This document shows positions 1-7,597 of a stretch of 40,431 nt of DNA, in pieces; within the stretch, counting starts at the first letter, position 1; each line of letters begins with the position of its first letter. Where the stretch lies: positions 1 to 40,431 of the forward strand of contig NZ_KL537415.1 of the NCBI RefSeq assembly GCF_000710345.2, read 5' to 3'. Both the position numbers and the translations under genes were made by a program. The stretch is from Curtobacterium sp. S6 (GTDB lineage: Bacteria; Actinomycetota; Actinomycetes; Actinomycetales; Micrococcaceae). A model generated the notes under the pieces. The model made no database searches. It worked only from the letters and a program-made list of their open reading frames with translations, and was not told the DNA's origin.

Positions 1-104
1 ACATCCACTACAACTACCACCGCCCCCATAGCGGAGCGGGCGGACATCCCCCAGCATCTCAGCTCCGTGCTGGCGTCACCAACCTCCTGCCCTCGTACAC
101 GTAG
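1..104 (+). mobile_element. IS481-like transposase, C-terminal end only (cut by window edge)
   Basis: Reading from base 3, an open frame of 33 codons ends at a TAG (102-104). Its product runs from a YNYHRPHSG motif through GGHPPASQLRAGVTN to LLPSYT. That pattern is the typical C-terminus of the integrase-type (DDE, rve) transposases of the IS481/IS3 group, where YNxxRPHS precedes a GGxPPxSR tail. Only the last fraction of the protein is inside the window, so the catalytic residues cannot be checked. The element has landed in the beta-mannosidase gene, which is read on the other strand. Its end is probably near base 97-99 (TGT on the minus strand), which would put the stop codon in target DNA. 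The family assignment is from motif memory; the exact IS boundary is inferred. Confidence 0.75.
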
Positions 105-1294
105 AGGCCGCCGCCCCACACACGGATCATGGTCATTCCGGCCTCACGGGCAAGGTCCAGAAGATGGGCGCGGCGCTCACTCGTCACGGACCCGGTGAGC
201 ATGTCCGCGGGAACCCAGTTGGCCCCTCGGGCAAAAATCGGTTGCCCGTTGAGGAGGAACTCACAATGGCGCCCGCCCTCGGCGTCGGGGTCCTCCCGAA
301 GGCGGATGGTGCGAATTCCCACGGCGAGCTCCCGGCGGTCCTCGGTGTTCTCGCGCCGCAGCAGGTCGACCTCCGCGCGGTACAGGGCCGGCGTGCCGAG
401 GTCGCGCGTCCACCAGAGCTGCGGGTGGGGAACCTCCACGTCGACCGTGATGGCGCCTCCACCAACGGCTCGGCCCGCTGGCAACGATGCGTTGACCGCG
501 AGCGCTCCATCCGGCGCGAGAAGGCGAAACTCGAGCCGGTCCTCGGGCTCGAGGTGCTCGGCCTCGACCGTCAGGCGACAGGTCGCGATGTCCCGATCGA
601 TGGACACGGATTCCCACGCAACGTGGGTGATCTTGGGTGTGGGTTTCGCCTCCAGGGTCACGTTCCCGGTCAGCCCGATGGACGGAATGCGCGGCGCAAA
701 ATCCCAGCCCCACGAGAAGAACGCCTTGCGGCGAAGGGTCAGGGACAGATCGTCCGAGACGGTGTCGCCGATGCTCTGCCCGTCTTCCCGGTCCCCGCCG
801 GTCATCTCTTTGAACCTCCGAACCGTCTCTTCGGGCCCCTGCGGTTGAGGAAGGCCGTGCAACGGAGGGTCGAAGCGCAGCAGGATTTCCGCGGTGCGAC
901 CGGTCCGGGGAAGGTCCACGCTGAGCGGGCGGAACTGCGAGGCGTGTTCGGCCACGACGGCGCCGTCGATCCACACGGTCGCCACCGTATCCAGGCCCGT
1001 GAAGGTGAGGGAGAACGCCCGGCCCTCCGGGAGGTCAGGCAAGTCGACGACCGACCGGTACCACCACGAACGCTCCTCGATCCACCGCGAATCCCGTTCG
1101 TGAAAATCCCGGTACGGGTGCGCCAGGCTTCCGGCGGCGATGAGCGATTCGTGCACCCCGCCGGGCACGACGGCGGGTATCCACTCGGCCTCCCGGGGCG
1201 GCGCGGCGGCCTCGACGTCGCTGTCCGTCAGCGTGAATCCGGTGATGTCCCACCGGAAGTCGTCCGTCTGCTCGGTGGATGATGAATTTGACAC
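59..1294 (-). pseudogene. beta-mannosidase (GH2 family), N-terminal half, truncated by an IS
   Basis: The frame starts at a GTG (1294) preceded by a GAGAGGGAA ribosome site and encodes 411 residues. The product matches the N-terminal half of GH2 beta-mannosidases, which hydrolyse terminal beta-mannosides of about 800-850 residues. It has the sugar-binding jelly-roll (FTGLDTVATVWIDG, about residues 98-112), the immunoglobulin-like domain, a FLLNGQPIFARGANWVPAD segment and the MIRVWGGG strand that opens the TIM barrel. Homology stops straight after GGGLY. The remaining residues are the antisense of the IS481-like transposase end, and a stop follows. The acid/base and nucleophile glutamates lie in the missing half, so the product should be inactive. 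There is no sign peptide, so the ancestral enzyme was probably cytoplasmic. Confidence 0.85.
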
Positions 1295-1404
1295 TTTAGC
1301 TTCCCTCTCATCCGAAAGCGTGGGCCCGGCGCGTCCGACCCGGAGTAATGCGTGAGCGTTCCACTCCTCGAACTTATACCTAGTGTCGCTAAGTATCTAC
1401 CCAA

Positions 1405-1412
1405 AGATCACG
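1405..1412. repeat. Left copy of 8-bp target site duplication (AGATCACG)
   Basis: AGATCACG directly precedes the left terminal repeat of the ISL3 element and is repeated exactly at 2870-2877. Eight-base duplications are the norm for the ISL3 family. Confidence 0.9.
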
Positions 1413-1436
1413 GGCTCTTCCCAGATGAGGGTGTAG
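1413..1436 (+). repeat. Left terminal inverted repeat of the ISL3 element
   Basis: Starts GGCTCTTCCC and ends AGGGTGTAG; pairs with 2846-2869 at 18 of 24 positions. Confidence 0.88.
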
Positions 1437-1534
1437 CGCACGTCGCGCGGCGGGCCGGCGCGTCGGTGTCGGGGTGAGGGTCGAGGTCTCCCGAGGATGA
1501 GAGCTCCTACACACTCAGCCCGAAAGACCTCGAC

Positions 1535-2866
1535 GTGCACGACGCTACCGTCGGCGGGCGCGCTGATGCGTTCGCCAGCCCCGACCTGACTGCCTTCTGC
1601 CGCCTCGACGAACTCGGCCTCGTTGTCACCGGGCAGCGACTCGAGCCGGATCGTGCCGTATTGGCCTGTCAGGTGGTCGAGCCCGACCAGTGGTGCCGGC
1701 GCTGCGGCTGCGAAGGGAGACCACGTGACACCGTGGTCCGACGGCTTGCCCACGAACCACTGGGCTGGCGGCCCACGACGCTGGAGGTCGTCGTGCGCCG
1801 TTACCGCTGCAGCGGCTGCGGGTATGTGTGGCGCCAGGACACCACCGCCGCGGCCGAGCCCCGGGCCAAGTTGTCTCGGCGCGCTCTGCGGTGGGCGCTG
1901 GAAGGGATCGTGGTCCAGCACCTGAGCGTGGCTCGGGTCGCCGAGGGGCTCGGGGTGGCCTGGGACACCGCCAACGACGCCGTTATGGCCGAGGGCAAGC
2001 GGGTGCTGATCGACGAGGAGCACCGCTTCGAGGGGGTGAAGGTCGTCGGGGTCGATGAGCACGTGTGGAGGCACACCCGTCGCGGCGACAGGTACGTCAC
2101 CGTGATCATCGACCTCACCCCAGTGCGAGATGGCACCGGCCCGGCACGGCTGCTGGACATGGTCGAAGGACGCTCCAAGCAGGCGTTCAAGACCTGGCTG
2201 GCCGACCGCCCGCAGGAGTGGCGCGACGGCGTGGAGGTGGTCGCGATGGACGGCTTCACCGGGTTCAAGACCGCCGCCGTCGAGGAACTGCCCGACGTGG
2301 TGACCGTGCTAGATCCCTTCCACGTCACGCGCCTCGCTGGCGAGGCGCTCGATGAGTGCCGACGGCGAGTTCAGCAGGCCATCTGTGGGCACCGCGGCCG
2401 CAAGGGCGACCCGCTCTATGCCGCCCGCCGGGCCCTGTCCACCGGCGCCGACCTGCTCAACGACAAGCAGAAGGACCGACTGGACACCCTGTTCGCCGAC
2501 GACGCCCACGTCGAGGTCGAGGTCACCTGGAGCGTCTACCAGCGCATGATCGCCGCCTACCGCCACGAGAACCGGTGCCACGGCCGCGAGCTGATGGCCC
2601 GGCTCATCGACTCGATCAGCACCGGCGTCCCCAAGGCCCTGGTCGAGATCACCAAGCTCGGCAGGACGCTGAAGAAGCGCGCCGCCGACGTCCTGGCCTA
2701 CTTCGACCGGCCCAGCACCTCCAACGGGCCCACCGAGGCGATCAACGGCAGGCTCGAGCACCTGCGCGGCTCGGCGCTGGGGTTCCGCAACCTGACCAAC
2801 TACATCGCCAGATCCCTGCTCGAGACCGGCGGGTTCAGACCCCGACTACACCCTGGATTCGGATGA
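1535..2866 (+). CDS. ISL3 family transposase
   Basis: This 443-residue DDE transposase moves the surrounding element. The N-terminus carries a zinc-binding pair of knuckles, CRRCGC at about residue 54 and CSGCGY at about 93, typical of the ISL3 zf domain. An HTH-like stretch (LSVARVAEGLGVAWDTAND) follows at about 130-148. The DDE domain shows VVGVDEHVW (first Asp, about 174), VVAMDGFTGFK (second Asp, about 234) and GPTEAINGRLEHLRG (Glu, about 400). The start is a GTG at 1535; no better upstream start in frame is evident. The TGA at 2864-2866 lies within the right terminal repeat. Length is normal for the family and no frameshift is seen, so the enzyme is probably active. Confidence 0.95.
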   Translation: MHDATVGGRADAFASPDLTAFCRLDELGLVVTGQRLEPDRAVLACQVVEPDQWCRRCGCEGRPRDTVVRRLAHEPLGWRPTTLEVVVRRYRCSGCGYVWRQDTTAAAEPRAKLSRRALRWALEGIVVQHLSVARVAEGLGVAWDTANDAVMAEGKRVLIDEEHRFEGVKVVGVDEHVWRHTRRGDRYVTVIIDLTPVRDGTGPARLLDMVEGRSKQAFKTWLADRPQEWRDGVEVVAMDGFTGFKTAAVEELPDVVTVLDPFHVTRLAGEALDECRRRVQQAICGHRGRKGDPLYAARRALSTGADLLNDKQKDRLDTLFADDAHVEVEVTWSVYQRMIAAYRHENRCHGRELMARLIDSISTGVPKALVEITKLGRTLKKRAADVLAYFDRPSTSNGPTEAINGRLEHLRGSALGFRNLTNYIARSLLETGGFRPRLHPGFG

Positions 2867-2869
2867 GCC
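2846..2869 (-). repeat. Right terminal inverted repeat of the ISL3 element
   Basis: On the minus strand it starts GGCTCATCC and ends AGGGTGTAG, matching the left end. It overlaps the transposase stop codon. Confidence 0.88.
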
Positions 2870-2877
2870 AGATCACG
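2870..2877. repeat. Right copy of 8-bp target site duplication (AGATCACG)
   Basis: Exact copy of 1405-1412, directly outside the right terminal repeat. Confidence 0.9.
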
Positions 2878-3165
2878 CTGGGCACGGTCCAGCATCGTCA
2901 CCCGACGCGACATGGGGGGCATTAAAGACCGCCGTTTGCACTAGTCACCCCGGCAACTCCTTCCCCCTGACGTCAAATAAAGTTCATTCAGAATTCCCCA
3001 TCGGAAGTAATTTATTGCGGTAAGTTCATAGGCTGAATGAAAGGTTCCAAACCATTTTCAATGAAAATTAAATACAAAAATTTCACGGTTAGGAACCGGC
3101 GAAATATAGGCGCCGACCATTCTTCATCAATCCGTTCGCAACAAAACTCATACTCTAGGGAACCC
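2878..3165. other. AT-rich intergenic stretch upstream of the excalibur gene
   Basis: About 290 bases without a supported gene. From about 2970 to 3130 the composition is clearly AT-rich compared with the rest of the window. It holds a 9-bp inverted pair, TTCATTCAG (2983-2991) and CTGAATGAA (3033-3041). An open frame in phase with the downstream gene begins at 3037, but its product there is Lys/Asn-rich and unlike anything known, and a better start lies at 3166. The stretch probably holds the promoter of the excalibur gene, perhaps in transferred DNA. Confidence 0.5.
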
Positions 3166-3798
3166 ATGACGCAGCAAGAACCACACTACGACTATGCACC
3201 CCAGCCCGACGACGAAAACCAGCCGACTCCTCAACGGCGCCGTTACGGCAAATGGGGGTGCATTGGCTGCCTCGGCTGTCTAGGACTCATTGTCGCGATC
3301 TTCGTCATTTCAGCCATCATCGCCGGTCTCGTCAACGCCATGTCTGACAATAATGACCATCAGAATTCGACCCCTTCCCCTTCACCGACCAAGACGCAGC
3401 CGGCATCGGCCACTTCGACGCCGACCCCAACGGCCTCCGCGTCTTCCTCAAGTGCAACGCCCACGCCCAAGGTCACGCCCACGCCCACACCATCACCAAC
3501 GCCCTCCCAAACTCCTGCGCCGAGCTCGCACCAGGCGCCTCAACCGGAGGAACCGACCGCTCCCAGCCCAACGGATGAGCCCGAGACCGCACCAGCAGAA
3601 CCCACCCAAGCCCCTGCGCCGGCCGCACCCGCTCCAGAGGAACCCACCACACCGGCCCAGGCACCGGCGCAGACAACATACGCCTCATGCGCGGAGGCTC
3701 GAGCGGCCGGAGCAGCACCTCTCTACGCCGGTCAACCAGGCTATAGCTCCAAATTGGACCGCGACGGGGATGGTGTTGCTTGCGAATCCAAGAAATAG
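3166..3798 (+). CDS. Membrane-anchored protein with C-terminal excalibur calcium-binding domain
   Basis: The 210-residue protein starts at an ATG preceded by AGGGA; the frame is open further upstream, but only through AT-rich, low-quality sequence. Residues 1-30 are hydrophilic and cytoplasmic. One membrane segment follows at about 33-57, with a Cys/Gly-rich start (WGCIGCLGCLGLIV). Next comes a long Pro/Thr/Ser/Ala-rich linker (about 65-170) of the kind that spans the cell wall. The end is an excalibur domain: YASCAEARAAGAAPLY with DRDGDGVACE, whose Asp triad resembles EF-hand calcium loops and whose two cysteines probably pair. Excalibur domains occur on surface nucleases and other secreted proteins, but no enzymatic domain is present here. 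The function is unknown; a cell-surface calcium-binding role is inferred. Confidence 0.8.
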   Translation: MTQQEPHYDYAPQPDDENQPTPQRRRYGKWGCIGCLGCLGLIVAIFVISAIIAGLVNAMSDNNDHQNSTPSPSPTKTQPASATSTPTPTASASSSSATPTPKVTPTPTPSPTPSQTPAPSSHQAPQPEEPTAPSPTDEPETAPAEPTQAPAPAAPAPEEPTTPAQAPAQTTYASCAEARAAGAAPLYAGQPGYSSKLDRDGDGVACESKK

Positions 3799-3827
3799 GG
3801 AAGACCCCCAAGAAGAGGAGGTGTGAA

Positions 3828-3873
3828 GGGGCCAGGTGCCTGTCACAACGCCGGCCATCGGCAATCTGGCCCC
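3828..3873. promoter_or_regulatory. Inverted repeat between two convergent genes (possible bidirectional terminator)
   Basis: GGGGCCAG (3828-3835) pairs with CTGGCCCC (3866-3873), and GTGTG/CACAC extends the stem after a bulge. The 30-base loop contains a smaller GCC..GGC dyad. It lies 30 bases after the excalibur stop and 14 before the stop of the opposing transporter. No T-run follows, so a terminator role is only a suggestion. Confidence 0.35.
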
Positions 3874-3886
3874 ACACTTCTTCCGC

Positions 3887-6088
3887 CTAATCGGTCGGCC
3901 GGGACGGCGGGGTCACGGTCGACAAAGCGTCGTGCTCGTCGCTGTACCGCAGGAATCCCAGGTGGCCCTCGAATCGGTCGACAACGTCGTCAATGATCTG
4001 CTGGATCGAAAGGCCCATGAGGTCGTAACCCTCCGATCCGGTCTGGGTGAAGACCTCGAGGCGGTAGTAAACGTCCGTCTCGCGGGACATGCGCCCACCA
4101 AACATGGGCACCGGCGCCTCGACGACGCCGACCTGGTACCGGAAACTCCTCCGATCCGGGATCTCCACGATGAGGCTCTGTTCCTCGATCCCGGTCTCGT
4201 CGTCGCTGACCACGGCGAGGCTTGAGGCATAGCCCTGCGCCGTGAACTCTTTCTCGACGGCGACCAGAGCGGGGCGGACGACGTCTTCCGCCCATTGCGC
4301 AACGGATCTCTTGGACGGGTAGGACCTCATACGAGCCAGTCGTTGACGCCAGCTCTTCTCTGGCGGGCTGCCGCCGTCGGCCGCGACGACGGATCGGCTC
4401 AGTCGACGCCCTTCCTGCTCGGCCCGCTCCATGCGCAACACCTTGGAAAACGAGGCCATCACCAGGTAGGCAATGATCGTCACCGGCAGCGCGAAGATCA
4501 ACGTGGCGTATTCCATGGTGGTCACGCCACCGGCCACGAGCATCGCGATGGTCAGCAGGGCCGTGAGGACGGCCCAGAAAATGCGGAGCCATTTGGCACC
4601 ATCCTGGGAAGGATCCGGAATCGTCGAGGAGAAATTCGACATGACCATGGCGCCGGAGTTCGCGCTGGTGAGATAGAACAGCAGGCCGGAGAGCGTTGCG
4701 AGGCCGATCAGGAAGGCCGCCCCCGGGAAGCTCTCCAACAGTGCGTACCAACCGGCCTCCGGGGAATCGATCGCCAGTTGCGCGAATTCGTGATCGCCGC
4801 TCATCACACGCGCAAGAGCGCTGTTGCCGAAGATCGTCACGATGATGAAATCGCACAGCACGGGCGCCGTGATCGCCGCAATGACAAACTCTCGGAGGGT
4901 ACGTCCGCGCGAGATGCGCGCGAGAAACAGCCCCACGAAGGGGCCCCAGGCGAGCCAGAAGGCCCAAAAGAACAAAGTCCAGGTGGACATCCATCCCGAG
5001 CCGCCGTCCTCGTACGCCATGGTTTCCATGGTCCGCTCCGGCAGTGACCAGATGAACCGGCCGATGTTCTCGACCATCGCGTTCAACAGGAAGGCGGTCT
5101 TGCCGGTGACGAGGATGTAGATCATCATCGCCGCGGCGGACCAGAGATTCAGCTCGGAGATCCACCGAATTCCCTTGTCCACGCCGGAGGTGCAGGCGGC
5201 GATCGTCATGATCACGGCCACGAGGACCAACGCGATCTGGAGGGCCAATCCCTCGGGCAGGCCGAAGAGCCAGGCGAAGCCCACGTTGAGGAGAACCACG
5301 CCGATGCCCATCGAGGTTGCGACCCCGAAGACGGTTCCCACGAGGGCGAAGATGTCGATCACGTCGCCCGTCGCGCCGCGAACACGCTTTCCGAGCAGCG
5401 GGTAGAGCACGGCCCGGATCGATAGAGGCATGCCCCAGCGATACGCGAAGTACCCCATGGCCATTCCCAGCAGGGAATACATGGACCAGCCCGCGACCCC
5501 GTAGTGGAACATGGTCCACACCACGGACTCTTTGGCGGCCTCGGTGCTCTCCGGGGAACCACCCAACGGGTGAAGGTATTGGGTGACCGGCCCGGTCACG
5601 GAGTAGAACAACATATCGATGCCGACACCCGCGGCGAAGAGCATCGAGACCCACGTGAACAATTTGTACTGCGGACGGGAGTGGTCGGGCCCGAGCCGGA
5701 CGCTGCCCTGCTTTGAGAAAGCCACCCACAACACGAAGAGGATCACGCAGGTGACCGTGAGGACGTAAAACCAACCGAGGTTTTCGGCGATCCACGCGAC
5801 CACGTTGCTCATGGTGGATTCGGCACGGTCCGGGACGAGCATCGCCCAGATCGAAAACGCCACGACCACGGCGGAGGAGACGCCCAATACTTTCCAGTTG
5901 ACCTTGGGGCCGGGGGCCTTCTGCAGGTCCGCCGGGCCCCGGCTCATCTCTTCGCCCGTCCGAGGGGGACGCTTCTCGTCGCGTTCGTTGGCCTCGGCCG
6001 CCGTGCGGCTCGATCCTCCGAATCGCTCCCGCTCGACGCCCCACGGGGCCACGTTGCGGCGGACACCGGAATCTTCGGTTTCGTGCAC
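3887..6088 (-). CDS. betT: BCCT family transporter, BetT-like (choline/glycine betaine uptake)
   Basis: This 733-residue protein belongs to the betaine/choline/carnitine transporters, which import trimethylammonium osmolytes with a cation gradient. After a roughly 65-residue charged N-terminus come about 12 membrane segments. The family regions include GIDMLFYSVTGPVTQYL and WTLFFWAFWLAWGPFVGLFLARISRGRT, the latter carrying the tryptophan-rich TM8 motif. A soluble C-terminus of about 150 residues (from SYPSKRSVAQWAEDV to the end) is the extended tail typical of BetT rather than BetP. The start is a GTG at 6088 with AGGAG six bases upstream; the frame is open further 5' but without a ribosome site. 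No betaine synthesis genes are adjacent. Choline versus betaine specificity cannot be told from sequence. Confidence 0.9.
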   Translation of the reverse strand: MHETEDSGVRRNVAPWGVERERFGGSSRTAAEANERDEKRPPRTGEEMSRGPADLQKAPGPKVNWKVLGVSSAVVVAFSIWAMLVPDRAESTMSNVVAWIAENLGWFYVLTVTCVILFVLWVAFSKQGSVRLGPDHSRPQYKLFTWVSMLFAAGVGIDMLFYSVTGPVTQYLHPLGGSPESTEAAKESVVWTMFHYGVAGWSMYSLLGMAMGYFAYRWGMPLSIRAVLYPLLGKRVRGATGDVIDIFALVGTVFGVATSMGIGVVLLNVGFAWLFGLPEGLALQIALVLVAVIMTIAACTSGVDKGIRWISELNLWSAAAMMIYILVTGKTAFLLNAMVENIGRFIWSLPERTMETMAYEDGGSGWMSTWTLFFWAFWLAWGPFVGLFLARISRGRTLREFVIAAITAPVLCDFIIVTIFGNSALARVMSGDHEFAQLAIDSPEAGWYALLESFPGAAFLIGLATLSGLLFYLTSANSGAMVMSNFSSTIPDPSQDGAKWLRIFWAVLTALLTIAMLVAGGVTTMEYATLIFALPVTIIAYLVMASFSKVLRMERAEQEGRRLSRSVVAADGGSPPEKSWRQRLARMRSYPSKRSVAQWAEDVVRPALVAVEKEFTAQGYASSLAVVSDDETGIEEQSLIVEIPDRRSFRYQVGVVEAPVPMFGGRMSRETDVYYRLEVFTQTGSEGYDLMGLSIQQIIDDVVDRFEGHLGFLRYSDEHDALSTVTPPSRPTD

Positions 6089-6375
6089 TCGCTCTCCTCT
6101 ACTCGACCACTCTCGTTTCGACCGCCGGCGCCGCGATTCCTCGCCCAGGGCATAGGCAGTTCCTCCGCGGAAGAATCGACGCGGGAACCCCCGGCATAAC
6201 GTTCCGGGCGGCGTCGGGCGTTGGACAAGGTCCGGCCCTCGGCGATGAGGGCCCGTCTGCCGGGCGTCGGTTGCCCCACCGGTGGAATTCGCGGGGCTCG
6301 CGGGAAAAATGCCCGTGGGATTCGCCTGAAAACCCAACGCTGAACAGCAACGCGCGAGCTATCGGCACCCCATTC

Positions 6376-6404
6376 AACCTAGTTGGCAGGGAATTCTCTG
6401 GCAA
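6376..6404 (-). promoter_or_regulatory. Candidate sigma70-type promoter for the BCCT transporter
   Basis: On the minus strand TTGCCA (6399-6404) is followed after 17 bases by TAGGTT (6376-6381). This would give an mRNA leader of about 280 bases before the GTG at 6088. The 6089-6546 gap otherwise holds only the hairpin at 6497-6530; I see no gene or recognisable riboswitch in the leader. Confidence 0.35.
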
Positions 6405-6496
6405 TTTTTGGTGCAAAAACAGGGCAAAAGGATCATGGGGATGACCTTCCCGGCGGGAGCGGTGTGCCATCGCTTCGCGCGACCGACGGTTAAATG

Positions 6497-6530
6497 CGTC
6501 GCCCCCTCGGCTGTGGCCGAGGGGGCGACG
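6497..6530 (-). terminator. Terminator-type hairpin after the DUF4190-like gene
   Basis: A perfect 15-bp stem, CGTCGCCCCCTCGGC with its complement, closes on a 4-base loop. It starts 16 bases after the stop of the minus-strand gene ending at 6547. Only a weak T-tract follows. Confidence 0.65.
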
Positions 6531-6546
6531 GTGATCGCGTCCGGAC

Positions 6547-7344
6547 TTAGGACAAGAAGGTGACCTCGTAACTGTCAAAAGTCTCGTCGTCGTATGAACT
6601 GACATCCATGCTGATGCTGTTCGGATCCATCACCGTGAACCCAATGTCATACGTCAGGTCCTTACCGGGCTGAATCTTTCCTTGCCCGCCACCCGTTACA
6701 TTTTGCTCAGAATCACTAGCAAAACCTGCTTGCCTACCGCCAGATTGAACCTGCATGGAAATCATGCTCGCGTCCACCGGCTTATCAGTTCCGTTGTGGA
6801 TGGTGACCGTGAACTTTCGCGGCACTTCACCGTGGCTATCGTCAAGGTATGCGGTCTCGGACGGAGTAAATCCCGTCGGTTCTCCCACCGTGATCGCCAG
6901 CCCGTTATCCCACGTGTACTTCTGCCCAAAATGCGGGGAATCCTGGGCCTTGGATTTGCTCGACGAGGTAGAGCTCTCCGGGGTCGGGTCTCCCGCTGAG
7001 ATGTTTCCCGCGTCGTTGATCGCACTTCCCACGACGAAGATAAACACGCACACGCCAACGATGGTTCCCACGACGGAGAGGATCAGCCCCACGAGCCCCA
7101 TCCATTTGGACTTGCCGTGCAAGAACAGCGAAATGATTCCCAAGATGAAAGCGATGGGCAAGAGAACCCAGCCAACGATCAAGATTCCGGGGATGCAGGC
7201 AAAGATGAATCCCAAGACGCCGGCGATGAGGGAAATCAGCCCCAGAATATTGGTCTCCTTCTTCGGAGACGGCTGCTGGTAGTACGGCCCACCGGGCTGC
7301 GGCTGAGATGGGTGGGGTGTGGGGTACTCGGACGAGTGACTCAT
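6547..7344 (-). CDS. DUF4190-like membrane protein with extracytoplasmic DUF4352-like domain
   Basis: The 265-residue protein starts at an ATG with GGGAG upstream; longer in-frame extension reads through unlikely sequence. A Pro/Gln-rich cytoplasmic N-terminus (about residues 1-28) leads into three hydrophobic segments (LGLISLIAGVLGFIFACIPG, WVLLPIAFILGIISLFL, MGLVGLILSVVGTIVGVCVFIFVV) like those of the DUF4190 family. After a Ser-rich linker, an outside domain of about 140 residues begins at FGQKYTWDNGLAITVG and includes KFTVTIHNGTDKPVDAS. That is the beta-sandwich pattern of DUF4352/telomeric-repeat-like surface domains. The function is unknown, but it probably senses or shields at the cell surface. 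It is transcribed away from the metallophosphoesterase, sharing the 7345-7597 intergenic region. Confidence 0.75.
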   Translation of the reverse strand: MSHSSEYPTPHPSQPQPGGPYYQQPSPKKETNILGLISLIAGVLGFIFACIPGILIVGWVLLPIAFILGIISLFLHGKSKWMGLVGLILSVVGTIVGVCVFIFVVGSAINDAGNISAGDPTPESSTSSSKSKAQDSPHFGQKYTWDNGLAITVGEPTGFTPSETAYLDDSHGEVPRKFTVTIHNGTDKPVDASMISMQVQSGGRQAGFASDSEQNVTGGGQGKIQPGKDLTYDIGFTVMDPNSISMDVSSYDDETFDSYEVTFLS

Positions 7345-7597
7345 GGGCTCTCCCAGGGGGTGCGAAGAATTTGACCAGGTGAGTATAACCTTGGAATTAC
7401 CATAATGGAAGCTGTGTATTTGATACTTACGGTACCAATATTCCTCCGAAACTGAGTGTTCGCTTTCGGGTCCTGGCGGCGTAGTCAGCCCGTGACTCTT
7501 CATCCACATTCCCTCTGCCCCGTCCCGTCGCCCCAACGCATGTGCCACGATGGCCCCAGGGGCCGGGAGCCGTTCGGCCACGACGTCGAGGAGTCTC

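Larger units (their letters stand above)
1413..2869 (+). mobile_element. Complete ISL3-family insertion sequence, 1457 bp
   Basis: The element is bounded by imperfect 24-bp terminal inverted repeats at 1413-1436 and 2846-2869, which match at 18 of 24 positions. Both begin with GGCTC and share AGGGTGTAG at the inner end. A perfect 8-bp duplication, AGATCACG, flanks it at 1405-1412 and 2870-2877. It carries a single full-length transposase gene on the plus strand. The last codons and stop of that gene lie inside the right repeat, and no passenger gene is present. The element looks intact and recent, since the duplication has not decayed. It sits between the broken beta-mannosidase gene and an AT-rich intergenic stretch and does not itself interrupt a recognisable gene. 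Confidence 0.92.

Noticed and set aside
2983-3041. TTCATTCAG/CTGAATGAA inverted pair as an IS end or attachment site
   Set aside because: Only 9 bp, no duplication or transposase between the arms; could be chance in AT-rich DNA.
3990-6044. Long open frame (684 codons) overlapping the BCCT transporter in another frame
   Set aside because: Arg/Gly/His-rich product with no motifs, in a shifted frame of the same strand as betT.
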